NCBI GenBank assembly: GCA_024734555.1 | Contig: JANPWX010000152.1 | Coordinates: 151,910-215,909 of the forward strand | DNA: 64,000 nt | Direction of reading: 5' to 3' | Source of the DNA: Trochalopteron elliotii | Taxonomy: Eukaryota > Chordata > Aves > Passeriformes > Leiothrichidae | Position numbers and translations under genes: made by a program | In this document: one piece after another, positions 13,440-25,599 of the stretch | Layout: every line of letters starts with the position of its first letter | Numbering within the stretch: position 1 is the first letter of the stretch | Notes under the pieces: model-generated | The model's database searches: none | What the model was told of the DNA's origin: nothing | What the model saw: only the letters and a program-made list of their open reading frames with translations

Positions 13440-14110
13440 GGTCATTCTGTTTCCTGCATCAGTTGCTCGCTTACATCGGGCGGACCCCGCGGCGCCTCGA
13501 GATGCCAATTACCCTGATTTGGAATTTTGTGTACAGCAATTAAAGAGCCAGGTAGCAGCAGGCATGTGTTACCCCGAGATAACAGGCTCCTTGGAAGTAT
13601 CATGAGGCAGGAGGTGAAGTGAGTGCCTCCAGTGACTTGGGAAAGGCATTTATCTCCACACTGCACGAGCCTGGGGGGGGCATTGCCAGTGTACACCAGC
13701 TATCAGCACTATCAGCTGCACTGGGATTGATTGCAGCGTGTCAAACATATGTTTAAAACATGTTCAGCCTTGTGCATCATGTGATAATTACGTCTGACTG
13801 CAAAGGACCAATATATCAGGTTGTGAGGAGATAGGAGCATGAAGTGTTTGGGTTTGGGTGTTTTTTGTTTCGGGATATGCATGGCTGGCAAAAGTTATCT
13901 CGAAAGGGATGTGAGCTCCAGAGTGCCACAGCTTCAACAAGCCCAACATCCATAATGCAGGAGAGTGCTCACCTGTAATTGCCTCAAGTGGAGCATTCAG
14001 AGCTGCTGTGTATTATTCCTTTCTTTTACAAATGTAGGTGTGCACGAGTGTGTGTTTGCCTGCCCAGAGCGATCTTCGCGGTGTTTATTTTTAACCCATA
14101 ATTATTTTTG
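13440..14110. promoter_or_regulatory. Candidate conserved regulatory block with CpG cluster
   Basis: The block opens with a very dense CpG cluster (seven CpGs at 13468-13499). It continues with sequence largely free of simple repeats that contains E-box-like CAGCTG, homeodomain-type AATTA cores and further CpGs near 14070-14085. Most of the window is CpG-poor, so retained CpGs suggest constraint or low germline methylation. No transcript start, open frame or TATA box can be identified, so this is more likely an enhancer-type element than a promoter. The call is inference from texture and needs a multi-species alignment. Confidence 0.35.
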
Positions 14111-14299
14111 CCCCCTGCCCTGTGCTGTGAGTTGTTTCATTTCTCAGGTGACTGACAGGGAGCATTGTTCCAGCAGCACAGAGCAGCCTGGCACTGTCCC
14201 TGGGATGAAGGTTGGCTGCTCAGCACAGCCCTGGCAGACAAAGGGCTTTGTGCTGCTCCTGCCCACAGCCAGGCACCACATCACACACAGGAGAAAGGT

Positions 14300-14760
14300 C
14301 TATCTTTAATCTGAGCTGCTCAGGAAATCAAAGGTGGGGGGATTAAAACAAGAGCAGTGACTGATTTCCGTAGGAGATCGTTTTCCTGTTTCATTTGATA
14401 GAATGAACAGAGAATCAAAGCAAGGTTAGAAGCCCCGTGTACCTTATTTTATCCAGCAATTTTTGTGATGTCAGTTCACAAGGCATTATAATAATGGAAC
14501 ACATGTGCAATGATAATTTTAGAAAATTTCCTTTTTTTTTTAATCTTAAATAATTTACATATAGCTGCTCTGGCAAGGTGTGTGCCTTCTGAGTCATCAG
14601 GCTTGTAGTTAAACATGTTAAAGCTGATTAAATCTGCAGCTGTTTGTTTCTTTGCATTCTTTTGATCTTTGCTAAAAATAACCCCCGTGCCTTCCTTCAT
14701 CAGGAATAAATTTCAAAGGTACGGTGGGATGAGGCTTCAACATTGGATTTAACAGCCAAT
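14300..14760. promoter_or_regulatory. Candidate conserved non-coding element
   Basis: The segment is dense in AT-rich transcription-factor-like words (GATTAAA, AATAATTTA, AAAGCTGATTAAAT) with a few CpGs kept (near 14370, 14435 and 14687). Apart from a T run at about 14532-14541 it has little simple sequence. It lies just downstream of the 13440-14110 block, so both may belong to one regulatory region. There is no direct evidence of function. Confidence 0.25.
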
Positions 14761-17700
14761 AATGAACAGCAAAAATCGGGTTTGTGCTCAGAGGAAAGAG
14801 CAGTGAGAGGAAGGCAGGGGCTGTGGGAAGAGTCCCCAGGCTTGGCTGGGCTCTCAGGTGCAACCCTCCTGACTCAGGAATTGTTTTGCTCACTCTCAGC
14901 CAGCAAAGGGAGGGTGGGCTGTGCCTGGCAGCTCCACCTCAAAGTCTCCCATGCAGGAGTGGCCCAGGAGAATGTGACAGGGACATTTCCTGGGCTGGCA
15001 CCAACACAGTGACCCAGGTCCCCCTCAGCTCCTACCTCCTCTAACAAGGAGGGAAATGTTGTGTCCTTAACAGGCAATGCCTCCTTACAAGTGAAATGTG
15101 CTTCCCTCATGTGTTTTAGACAAGCTGGTGATTTAATTTTTTTTTCCCTTTTCTTTTCCTTCTGTAGAATGAGGTTAAGGTGGCAGTGCAGGGTCTTGGC
15201 TTATTCCGTGCTGGGCTTTCTTTGCACTTCAGTGGAATCCACATGGGATGGTGATATCCAGCTCTGCATTACTGCTGTTTCTCACTTTAATGACCCTGGT
15301 AAATCTTTAATGATTGCCATCACTGTCAGAAGGGCACAAAGGGCCCTCATCTGTCTTGATGCAACCCTAAGAAAATATGCTCACAGATGTCAGCTAAAAT
15401 AATGGCATTGGTGGTAGGTCACTTGGATTTTTCTGGGTACCCAACTCTTCTTGCAAAAAGCAGCACAGAAATCGCACTCTTAATCATTATAATCACTTAA
15501 AAAACCTAAATGTCCATGTCTTAGGGTTTGTTTTCTTTATTAACTTAGGGCAGCACTTCACAGCAATGGGCCTCCTCATTTCTCTATTCCAGAGCACCTG
15601 AGATATAAGCTCTTATTTTAAATAAGGTATTTCCAAGTGTGAGATTTTCATCCAAAACTTGCTTGAAGGTCCATGTTAGAGGAATTCATTCAACATTAGA
15701 ACAAAGCTTTTTCCTCCACTTGAACGTTGTTTCATCACGAGTGATTTCCCTATCATAGCAGAGCCTTTAAGACATAATTCTCTCAAATTATGGGGTGTGT
15801 TAGCAACCCTGGGACTCAGAAACTGGATATACACATCTCCTTTTTCTCATTAATAGCACTTGCCTGCCTAATTCACTGAGCAGCACAGAGAAAATGGAGC
15901 CCTGTGGGTCAACATCAATGGATTCAATGAGGTCTTCACCCTCTAAAAATGTAATTAGTGTGGGAGTAAAAGCTGGCTGTGGGCCCTGGCGTTTGCTACA
16001 GCCCTCTGGAGAGCATAAATCCAACACAGAGGTGCTCAGGCTGGCCTGGGGAAGCTCCCACCCATTACTCCATTGTCCACCACTCTTGTTCACTCCATTT
16101 CTCCTGTGTCACCAGCTCATCTGAGTGTAGGGACAGACACTGAGCCCTTGCCATCCATCTCCACCCTTCCCAAAATTAAATGTTCATGCTAAGCCAACTC
16201 ACGTCTTTAAACGAGCTCAGTTTCCACCAGAAGTTGTCCCCACAGAGATTTTCATGCCTGGCTCAGTTGCAAGGCTCAAACTGAAGGGTTTGCAGGTTGA
16301 TCTGGGCAAGGAGAAGGTTTTTCTGGTCACCTCTAAAGCAGGGAGTTGATGGTGCTTCTGCTTAGAGATGATGGAGTGTGGGATCAGATTAATCTGTCCC
16401 CTGGAGCTGGGTATTTTTGTTTTCCTTATAATGTACTCAACTATGTATTAAATCTAATTTTTTCTTGCTTTCCACAGAAATTTCAAAGGCGCTCTCTCTT
16501 TCTGAACCTGATCAGTAAAATGTGGGTTTATTTAAGAACCCCCCTTCTTGGGCTGTTCTTCAAGACAGAAAAAACTTGAGAACTTTTCTGGTGTATGTGG
16601 CAGTTAATATTTGAATCAATATAACATCCAGAGCATGAGATTAAGAAAGGGTGGATGACCTAGAAAAACACAAAGTAATCTTATTAAAAAAAAAAAAAAT
16701 CCTAAAGAAGTATTCAAGCTCTAATAAATCATTATTTTTATTCATAAACCATATATTCATAGCAGATTTTTATTACACTTCTGTGTTCACCTAACTTTGT
16801 AGTCTCTTTTGATTTTGCTTTTGTCTGCAGTTATTTTCCACTTCTAAGACATTTGATCTGTGTTTTCCTTTAGACCTCTGCCTCTTTGTATAGATTACTA
16901 GAAAGGAGCTCAATTACAATTTTGTCTCTGATGTGGATATTTCTTTATTGAAGGTTGTACAAAGGCATCCTTCCCCAAGCTCCATTTCAAACAGGGCTTC
17001 AAATATAAACTATAAAAAAACCAAAAATAAATAAATAGCTAATCTGAGCAGGCCAAGACATGCTTAATTTCAGCTTTCATGGCTGTGTGCTTGGTACAAT
17101 GTCAACAGCAAGTGTTCACAATCTTCCATGCTACACAGTTTGAGCAGTCTCAGGCCTTCCAATATTCCATTTGAGGATTTTATGTACAGCTCCTTGAAAA
17201 AAAGAATTCTTGAAGAATTTATCATAGTACTGGATTCAGCTGTAATTTGAAGATGCAGAATTCCTCTGTTAAATATGCATTTTTTCACCCTTGGATGTGG
17301 GATTTCCTCTAGGCATTTTGTGTTTTCCTCCTGCAAATAAACACAGCACAGAACTTTACAGCCTGTGATGAGGCAATATGAGAGTGTTCTTCTGGGAATA
17401 CATTTCTTTACATGTGTTAATATAAGTTATGCAATAGTTCCTCAGTTAAAATTTTCACTTAAAAGTATTTTAACCCACTTTGGCAGAGATGGATTTATAG
17501 AAAGGCTGTTCACTCCACAATTACAGCACTTACTGTGATTGCTGGGTGAGTTCTGAGAGAATTTATGAGCAACGATATTAATTAGCTGAGTTATACATTT
17601 TATTGGATACAATTTTCAAGCCATATAATTCTTGGAATCTGAGAGACAAAAATTGACCTACTTGGGGTTTATTCCACAGTCAAGGCTGGAAACTTTCAGT

Positions 17701-19559
17701 CTTTCTCTGTAGGCATATTTTAAGCAATGATGTAATTGTCTGTATCCATTTCCATGTCATGTTGTAATATTTTCTTGATGTTATTTTGTCTTCAGACATC
17801 TCTGAGATGAGAGTTCAATTGATGTAGTGCTGCTTGTTTAGGAAGAGAGGGATGCACAGCTGAGTTTTCCCCTGATGACTGGTGTATAAAGAATAGATAA
17901 GAATATTTTTTGTTGAAGAAGGCTTGGATTTCAAGACGCTAAACATGAAAATGTCTCAAGGTATTTGAACATTGATGGACTTGATGTGAAGGAGATATTT
18001 CAGAGACAGCTGGTGTTTGTGTTCAAAGTTAGGTCCTGACTGCTGTGCAGGATACAGGACTGTTCTGTGTAGACTTCTAACCCCAAAGGAACAATCCTGC
18101 TGTCTATCTTTCCTTACTGAGATTGGTGGAAAGCAAAACAAAAACGCTGCCCCTTCCCAACCTCTGAATGGCAGTGGGTGATGGGAGCTGAGCTGCACTT
18201 GCACTTGCTGGGAGCAGGAATTGCCACACCTCGCAGAGAATGTCCCCATTTTTCAAAGTATCAAATCCAGATCTGGCTGACAAACTGAAGGTGCTGAATG
18301 GCTGCTGGGCGTGGGGGAGAGGATGCTTCAGCAAAACTCAGGTTGAAGAGGGATCAAAAGCCATTTGTAAGCTGCAGGATGAAGCTTGGACCTACAGGTG
18401 CCTGGTGAGCCTGGAGTCCCTCACACCCTGAGACCTCCCTGAGGCTCGGGGAAGGACACACATGCCCCAGGGCTCTCACCTCCCCAGCTGCCACCTCATG
18501 CCCAGGATCCCCTGGAAGTTGTATTTCTTTATGTATCTTAGCTGTGTAATTTGAACTGGAGATCTCCCACTTGCACAGGAGATGTACTTGGCCCAGTATC
18601 TTAGCAAGCATTAGGTCTGAAAAGAAGAGCAAAATTATCTTAATTACATTTTTTATTTTTTGGTTTACAAGGTTCTAAATCAAGAATTATGTTAAGTCTT
18701 TCCTGTTTTCCCCCAGGTCTTCTTAATGGCTGGTTTTGTGCTTCCTACAGGAAAATTGTGGTGGTTGTTGTTATTTTTTGTTAAAACAAGAAAAAACTTT
18801 TCAGTGTCTCACCTTTAAGACAGCTTGGAGAAATTTTTGCTTTTGATCTTCATTCATTTTTTTGCCCTTATGTAAACTTGAATTTATACTCCCTCTCTTA
18901 CTGTCAATCTTACATGTCCTTCTGAGTTCTCATTTATTTGTGCCTCTTTCCCTGATATCTTCTGGTTTCTTTCTCAGTAAAATTAACAAGCTCTTGCTTA
19001 TACCATAGCTCTGAATTTGATCTGCTGACTGATCCAAATATGCTGCTTGTTTCTGCATGTTCTTTGTGTCTGGAGTGAATTCTGCTTTAGCACTGCAATT
19101 ACCATTACAGCTGATTAGAAAATCAAATTTTTTCCATTTGGAATGTTTCACAAAAAGCAAGCTTCTAAAAATGCTTCTACTGAATGTTGTAGGAACATTC
19201 CCATTTTCTCTGTGAAAGACTGCAAGCAAATGTTGGGAGTTTTTTTAGCATTTTGTTGAGACTGGCATGAATAAAAAAACCTACATTAGTTGATTTTTTT
19301 TTTAATTACAGAAGTTATATGAATGTGGCCTCACACACTAAAATACCTTGTTTGTATGTGTATTTTTATGGTGCTGCAAGAAGTTACTGCAATTTAGATA
19401 TCAGTATTATATTATATGCTATCACAATGAATAAGGGTAGTGTGTCTTGCTTACCAGAGACTGATTTTGGTTTTCCTAAAGAAATTTGTCACAGAAATCC
19501 ATGTAAATAATGTCCTGCTCCTGTACTTCTGCTTTTAACAGTGACTCATTGGCCCTGCC
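14761..19559. other. Non-coding sequence, no recognised feature
   Basis: I see no gene or classifiable mobile element. The longest open frame is about 113 codons (15061-15402, plus strand) and looks like chance. The patch around 15850-16060 has moderate GC and little simple sequence and could be conserved. A runs occur near 16685-16699 and 17010-17030. Confidence 0.5.
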
Positions 19560-19880
19560 AGACCTCACATTGTACACCCCAAATCAAGAGCAATCTTTGA
19601 AAATGTTCTCTTTAAAACCTGTCGTGAAGTTCGAAACGAGAAAGGATTTTGTTTAGTCCTCATCCCTGCGGTGGTATCAATGAAATAAAGGAAATCATCT
19701 GGTGATCTGGCAGAGGGAGGATCCTCTCTGAGGAGGAATTTGGTGTCAAACCCTGCTGGTGGTGCCAGAGCAGAGTCTGGAGGGGAGGGCACCACACATT
19801 GCTCCAGTGACAGAAATAGCAGAGCTGCTGCTCCCGAGTCACTTGGGCGTGTTCACTCCGTGCAGAAGATAATGAGGTGT
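19560..19880. promoter_or_regulatory. Candidate conserved non-coding element
   Basis: This stretch retains several CpGs (near 19622, 19632, 19638, 19669 and 19834-19859) in a CpG-poor background and has no simple repeats. A 76-codon minus-strand frame crosses it (19565-19795), but I recognise no protein family in it and see no splice context. A conserved regulatory element is more likely than an exon. This is inference only. Confidence 0.25.
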
Positions 19881-20389
19881 GATTATTTCCTCAGCTGGTG
19901 AAAAGGGAACGTTCCTGGGGCCTGTGTTTGCTGAGTGCTCTGGCTGTGAGGGCTCCACTGCAGCCTGTGCAGGGAGATCTAAGCCAGAGCACACTGCACC
20001 TGAGCCTTAGCTAAACCTGGGGGATGAAATAAAGCCCTGATTTGATCATGAACCAGCACTGGCACAGAAATACACTCTGAAGAAAAAACAAACCCAAACC
20101 TATCAACCTTATACACTCTTCTGTCTCTGATTCAAGCACTGAATCAAGCACATTTACACACACAAACTGTCAGTGCAGCCTTTCTGGTGCTGTTACTGGA
20201 GATACTCTTTGCTGTTTCCGTAAAGTTTAATACATGTTGGAGTCAACATAACACAAACCCTGGCATGGTCAGCCTTCAGATGATGTTTTGTCTCTTCCTG
20301 GCCTTTGTTACATCCTGAAATTAGTGCAAATATCCACTGGTACTCACAGCATCACTGCTGGAAACCAGAGGGAGGAATTTCTGGTCTCT

Positions 20390-20486
20390 CTCACAGATGG
20401 GAAAATGAGGCAGAGTGGGAAAGGACCTGCTGAAGGTCGTGTGCCCAGCAGTGTCAGAACCTGCATCAGAGCTCATGGCTCTTAAA
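20390..20486 (-). mobile_element. MIR-family SINE fragment
   Basis: Read on the plus strand, the segment starts CACAGATGGGAAAATGAGGC, runs through AAGGTCGTGTGCCCAGCA, and ends near CTCATGGCTCTTAAA. This is the order of landmarks in the reverse complement of MIR: ACAGATGAGGAAACTGAGGC, then AAGGTCACACAGCTA, then CCATGCTCTTAA. MIR is an ancient tRNA-derived SINE that spread before or early in amniote evolution, so a diverged fossil copy is expected. I compared it with a remembered consensus, so the exact subfamily and ends are uncertain. Confidence 0.7.
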
Positions 20487-20827
20487 TGCCAGCTGGGTTT
20501 TGGGCTCTGTTTTCGTTTTGTTCTGTTTTTCTCCTTCAAAATCAGAGTGGTTTTGGATGAGGAAGGTTGAAGTGACTGAGTTATCTTCAAAATAAATAAC
20601 TGGGCACTACTCAATGCCAATTCATATTGGATCATCCTGCTCCTTAATTTTTTCCAGTAGCCCAATATTGTGTATTTAGCCTTTATGCTGCTGTAGGATT
20701 TTGTAACCAAACCCTTCAGTGTGTTGTCCACATCCTAGAACACTGCAGCTCCATTTGCAGTGACTGTTCCAAAAAGATCCCATGATAACTCCAGACATTC
20801 CAGTTTGGATCTGGAGAGCCCTGGGTG

Positions 20828-20936
20828 CTGCTTTCAGCTTTTCCTCAGATGTCCTGTGTGACCTCAGGGAAGTAATTTATTGCCTCCTGTCTTGTTTCTC
20901 CATATCTAAAAAATGGCAATGATGATTCTCTCCTTT
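20828..20936 (+). mobile_element. MIR-family SINE fragment
   Basis: TGTGTGACCTCAGGGAAGT is followed by a CTCC-rich stretch, TTTCTCCATATCTAAAAAATGG, then ATGATGATTCTC. These follow the MIR core in sense order: TGTGTGACCTTGGGCAAGT, TTTCCTCATCTGTAAAATGG, ATAATAATA. The copy is diverged, as expected for a fossil SINE. It lies about 340 bp from the antisense MIR fragment at 20390-20486, in opposite orientation. Confidence 0.65.
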
Positions 20937-21642
20937 TGAGGGCCTCAGATGCTCTGATCAAGAGGTGAATAACTCAAAAAATTCATTTAGAGTTCTTCCA
21001 GGAAAATAAGCCAGGAAATTAAGAATATACTGCACAATATAATGACAGCACCTGCCTATGCCTGCTATTTTTTCCTCACTTTTATGTCACCCACAGAGAA
21101 TTGTGAAGATTTTACCTCTACATTACCTCTCTCCAGGATGTTCTGGACCTCTGCTTGCATCCTCCTGGTATGTAATCCTTTAATGTTGAAGTCTTAAATT
21201 AAATACCCTGTCTTTCTTTGTGGTGTTTTTTATTTATTTATTTAAAAATGTAATTCAGACTGGTGAAATCTTCTCCTGTAGTTCAGCAACAAAAGCAAGA
21301 TCTGCCAAATTATTCAGAAATAATTAGAACAGATGGCAAAATATGGCATCTCAAACCTCCCAGAAACATTTAACATCCTGATTACATTTCACAGAATAAA
21401 TGTTGACTGAGATAAGTGCAGTAAGGCACTTTTGATAAGTGCATTGATATTTTTTGTTTCCCACAGACAACTTATGGTTTAGTTACATTAGCAGAGACAC
21501 TGTGATGTAAATTTAAGGCAAATCTCATAAACTAAGATAATGCAGATGGTAGCACCTGTATTCTTTATTTTCCAATTGTTTGCATGACCACCAAGAGAGA
21601 AGCAATCTGTCACCAGTCAATTTGTTCTTTTATGTGGGTGGA
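20937..21642. other. Non-coding sequence, no recognised feature
   Basis: Unique AT-rich sequence with no gene or assignable repeat. A short TTTA-rich patch lies near 21228-21245. Confidence 0.55.
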
Positions 21643-21688
21643 GTTTTTGTTTTGTTTTGTTTGTTTGTTTGTTTGTTTTGTTTATTTG
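21643..21688 (+). repeat. (TTTG)n microsatellite
   Basis: Mixed TTTTG and TTTG units run for about 46 bp with few interruptions. Such arrays are common slippage products and are likely length-polymorphic. Confidence 0.9.
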
Positions 21689-22251
21689 TGGACTGCATGG
21701 CCCAGAAATGGCCTTTTTCATCCCGATTTGGAGGGAATTTCATCTTGCCAAGAGTTTAAAGCTATAAAATAGTAGGAGGAAGGGAAGAAAAAAGGTTTTT
21801 TTCTATTATTTTAATGGCTTTAAAGCTCACTTCTGTAACATTTTCAGGCCTACAGGGCGAGGCAGTGGTAGGAATTCCCAGAGTGAGTGGTAAGTGAAAA
21901 TAAGAAAGAGGAAGATGAGGTTTTTACTTCACTGCTAACTTTTAGGAAGTGCAATTTTAGGGAAAGTAAATGACACAAGACCCACCACAAAGAGTGTTGG
22001 TGCTGTCAGCAATAGATTCAATTCGTTTCAGTACACTTTCAATCAGGTAGTGCAGAAGAAAGCCCATTTTATTTGTGGGATAGATGTAGGTGAAAGGATA
22101 ATTTCTGCTTACTGCTGACTCCTGTTTCTAAAGTTGAAGAAATCAGGCCATCATCCAGCATTTCAACCTCAGAGATAGATTTTAGTTGTGAAGTCCCAGA
22201 GGTAAAGAAGGAAAAAAAAAAAAAGAGTCAGAAATCAGCAGTTCAGGAATT

Positions 22252-22440
22252 ATTAGGAAATCTCTGGTATTTTGAAGAGATGGGCTGTAGAAAGCTGACA
22301 CCATGGATGGAGCCAACAGCTACTTCCTTCTCATGATGGGAACACTGAAAGTGGAAATTATGGCAATTTTTCATCTTTTTAAAGTTTTAGGAATCTTAAG
22401 GGTTGTTGATAAGTTGAATTCTCTAAGCTTAGTAAATAGT
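22252..22440 (+). repeat. Copy A of a 189-bp dispersed direct repeat
   Basis: This segment aligns end to end with 23474-23662 in the same orientation at roughly 85% identity by eye, with both copies spanning 189 bp. The core is a 31-bp exact match, beginning at CAGCTACTTCC in both copies and running through the next 20 bases. Similarity fades outside the stated limits. I do not recognise the family and saw no other copy in the window. Either it is an old local segmental duplication with 1,222 bp between starts, or two members of an uncatalogued interspersed repeat. Confidence 0.85.
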
Positions 22441-23473
22441 TTAATTTCTCATTCTTGATGCAAGTAGATAACATGAGCCAAAGGGCTCAGGTGAACATTT
22501 TCAACCTAAAGTTCAGACCTTTAGTGATGGAAGAGGCAGCAGTGATGAAATCTGTGCAGGAGCCTTGGAGGGGAGGAGAAGACAATTTTACCTAATTTCT
22601 TCTCTTATTCTGGTGGCATTTTGGCTAATTTGGGCTGATTCCTGAGGTGCTGTGCTGCTCCAGAGCCACCCTTCCCTGGAGAAAAGCCATTTGGAAATGA
22701 AAAAGTTGTCCAAAGGAATGTTGTTGCGGGAATCTGTCACTTTGGGCGATATTTTCGGCCAGAAAATTTAGTTCATTTTGGCCTGGAAATGAACATGGAA
22801 TGAAAAGGGAACAAAGGAGAGTTAAATTTTCCATTGGGAAGTTTCAAGGTGCTGCTTTGAGCTCCATGCAGCTCACCTGGAATTGCAAAGAGTGCAGGTG
22901 GTAAATAGAGTGCAAAATACAGAAGAGCTGCTCAGGAATGGAGCAGATTTTGGCAGGGCAGGAAGAACACGTTTCCCAGGGATGTCAGAGGCCCCTGTGC
23001 TCCCAGTTTGCTCTGAATCCAGAGCAGCTGGAAGCATAACCCAGATCCTCCACAGCACAGGCAGGTGCTTTATCACCAGAAAATCAAAAGCTGCTCTGTT
23101 GGTATGAGATGACCCCTCAGTCAAATGTCAAAACTTTGAAATATTTTCTTAAGATGGCGTCTTTATTTCTGATATTCTGGAAGATGTGGAGGCCAAAATG
23201 GGTTGCTTCAGGCTGATTGTTTCATTGATTGACAGTCTGTGAAGGCATTTTTGGTGTCCACCTGTACAACCACACACCTGGGAGGCAGCACAGGAGCTTT
23301 CAAAGCTCTCTGCTCCCCTGGCAGCAAAAACAGAGGTGTAAAGGTAGAAGCCTGCTCTAAAACTGGAATACACTGTGTAACTCAAGTCATGAACTGATTT
23401 CAGAGGAAAATACTTTAATGGAGAGGATATAATAGCACCCGAGCCTAATTTCTAAACTCTTGATTAGGAAGAG
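22441..23473. other. Sequence between the two direct-repeat copies
   Basis: No gene or repeat recognised. Small frames on opposite strands at 22873-23124 overlap and look like chance. If the flanking copies arose by a tandem duplication, copy A plus this interval (1,222 bp) would be one unit. However, the sequence after copy B (23663 onward) does not resemble the sequence after copy A, so a simple tandem duplication of the whole unit is not supported. Confidence 0.5.
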
Positions 23474-23662
23474 ATTAGGAAATCTCTTGTGTTTTGAAGA
23501 ACTGGGTTGCAGGAAATTGACACCATGGATAGAACCACAGCTACTTCCTTCTCATGATGGGAACACTGAAAGGGGAGATTGTGGCATTTTTTTCTTTTTT
23601 TTAAGGTTTCAGGAGCCTTAAATGTTGCTGGTAAGTTGAATTTTGTAAGCTTAATTAATAGT
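23474..23662 (+). repeat. Copy B of the 189-bp dispersed direct repeat
   Basis: Direct-orientation partner of 22252-22440. Differences are mostly single-base substitutions, many of them transitions, plus one or two small indels in the T-rich middle. This fits long independent decay after duplication. Confidence 0.85.
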
Positions 23663-24339
23663 CAAAACAAAATGTAGGGCTGATTCTCTGAGGGGCTGGG
23701 AGACACAAAGGGAGAAACTGCACACCCTCAGAGCTGCAGCAGGATGAACCTGACTGCATTTCATTTCTCTATTATTTAACTTCAGGTGAGCAAATCGATG
23801 CTGAAATCATACAGTATGTGTGGCAGGAAAGCTGACACCACTAACTGCACTTTAGGTTTTCAGTGTAACAGCTTGGTTACGCTGAGCTGGGTCCCAGTGG
23901 TGAGTTTCAGACTCTGGAGACACCATGGTTTGCTGTAGGCACAAAGAATGCTGTCAGGTAGGGTTATTATTGTTTTATGGTGCTTAATTATTGTGTTATC
24001 ATGAAAACTGCTCAAATTGTTTCCTAGAGTGAGTCAAGACAGCTGCCAAAGTAACATCACTTTTACTTTTCACCAACCATAATAAAACTGCCTCGCCCTT
24101 AATACCTTTAAAGAATAGTGGAATGGAATTTAACTTTCAGAGAAGAGAATAAGTGCAGGTTCCAAACAGGACAGGATTTTGTGCTGCTAAGTGGATTATA
24201 CCTCTGTCAGGGTAGTCCAGATTTTACAGTCAAATCTGAATTTAACATATGGCCTCAGCCCTAGGCCAGGGTCCTACTTGAATTATTCCAGACTTGTACA
24301 CAGAAAGCTGTGCTCCAAACGTGAATCCAATTACCAGCT
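23663..24339. other. Non-coding sequence, no recognised feature
   Basis: Unique sequence with no gene or repeat that I can assign. Confidence 0.5.
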
Positions 24340-24660
24340 GCAGTCAGGCAATTGAATGGCTACAGGAAAAATAATCTGGGACACTGGGGGGTGGGAGGGA
24401 AGGGAAACAGGGGGAGGAGTGGGGAGAGGACTATGATTTGTGTGGTAATCAAGAGGAGAAGGTCAATTGTAATAGAACGGGCTGGTTTAGAAGACAAAGC
24501 TAATGCAGGATGCCTTCCACTCTGTTGAGGGATGCTATCAATAGATCTGCTGCTTTCATTACAAAAAATGTCACTGACTGGCAAGATGAATATAGGCAGG
24601 GGGAGAAGGGTTTCTGATGGATCAGGTGATTAAAACCCAGACTGCAGACGAGCAATTAGC
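24340..24660. promoter_or_regulatory. Candidate conserved non-coding element
   Basis: The segment contains CAATT-type and TAATCA homeodomain-like words, an intact G-rich patch (24387-24425) and very little other simple sequence. CpGs remain near 24478 and 24648. The texture resembles vertebrate enhancers, but no specific factor site is decisive. Confidence 0.22.
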
Positions 24661-25599
24661 AAACTCCAGGGTGATGATCTGTACAGGAGCTCAAGTGCAC
24701 CAAGGGAGGGATGGAGAAGGTGCAGCAGTGCACACACAGACACAGGCAGCTGGTTCTGACTGATGACACTGAAGGGGCTTTTCTGCCTTTTTTCTACTCC
24801 TGTGAGCCCCTGAATAGGAACCCCAAAGTGCCTACAGCCCCCAGAAAGCACACGGATTTGTTAACAATTTGCAGTTTAAGCAGCCAGCACTCTGCTTTTC
24901 TGGAGGCAGCAGGACTAGAAATGAATGCCTACTGCAGCCTTTGTGTGGTGGCTTGGCTGCTCAGAGCCTGGTTTGAAGTGTCTGCTGTGTCAGTGCACCC
25001 ATGCACCCATTGAACATTTCACTGCTCATTTACTGGCAGCAGCCTGGGCAGCTGACACCCACATCCCTCAAAAATTGCTTATTTTTTTTTTATCCCTTCT
25101 TCATCTCACAAGATGAGGGCTTTTGAAAAATCTGAGGGTATGTTTTCTGCTAGGATTGCAAAATAGCAGTTAAGCCTTCAAGTGCATTCCCCCAGCCTAC
25201 AGGGCAGCCTATAAATCAGAAAGAAAAAGGGTTTGGATACTTATGTTTGTTTTAGTGCTGTTTGCATAATATTATATGTTATTCTCGAGATATGGCAAAT
25301 GAGCTAATGCTTTCATCAGTTTAAAATACTGGCACTTATCAATTACAAGAATTGATTGCCACAAAGCTTGTAGAATATTGAATTTATGGTTGAGAGAAAT
25401 GCTATGGATTTCTTCTGCTGTTTCTGAGGTTTTAATCGTGTCTTTCATAATATAAGGTGCTGAGATGTAGCTTTTAAGGAGAACATAGAAAAACCTACAG
25501 GCTTTGTTGGAAACATCTATGATTTCATTTCCAAAAAAAAAAAAAAAAATAAAAATCCACAACCAAACCAACCCAGATTTTGAAAAACTGGGGCATCAG

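Noticed and set aside
20321..20731. 136-codon minus-strand open frame
   Set aside because: It contains the MIR fragment and has no recognisable protein family or exon context.
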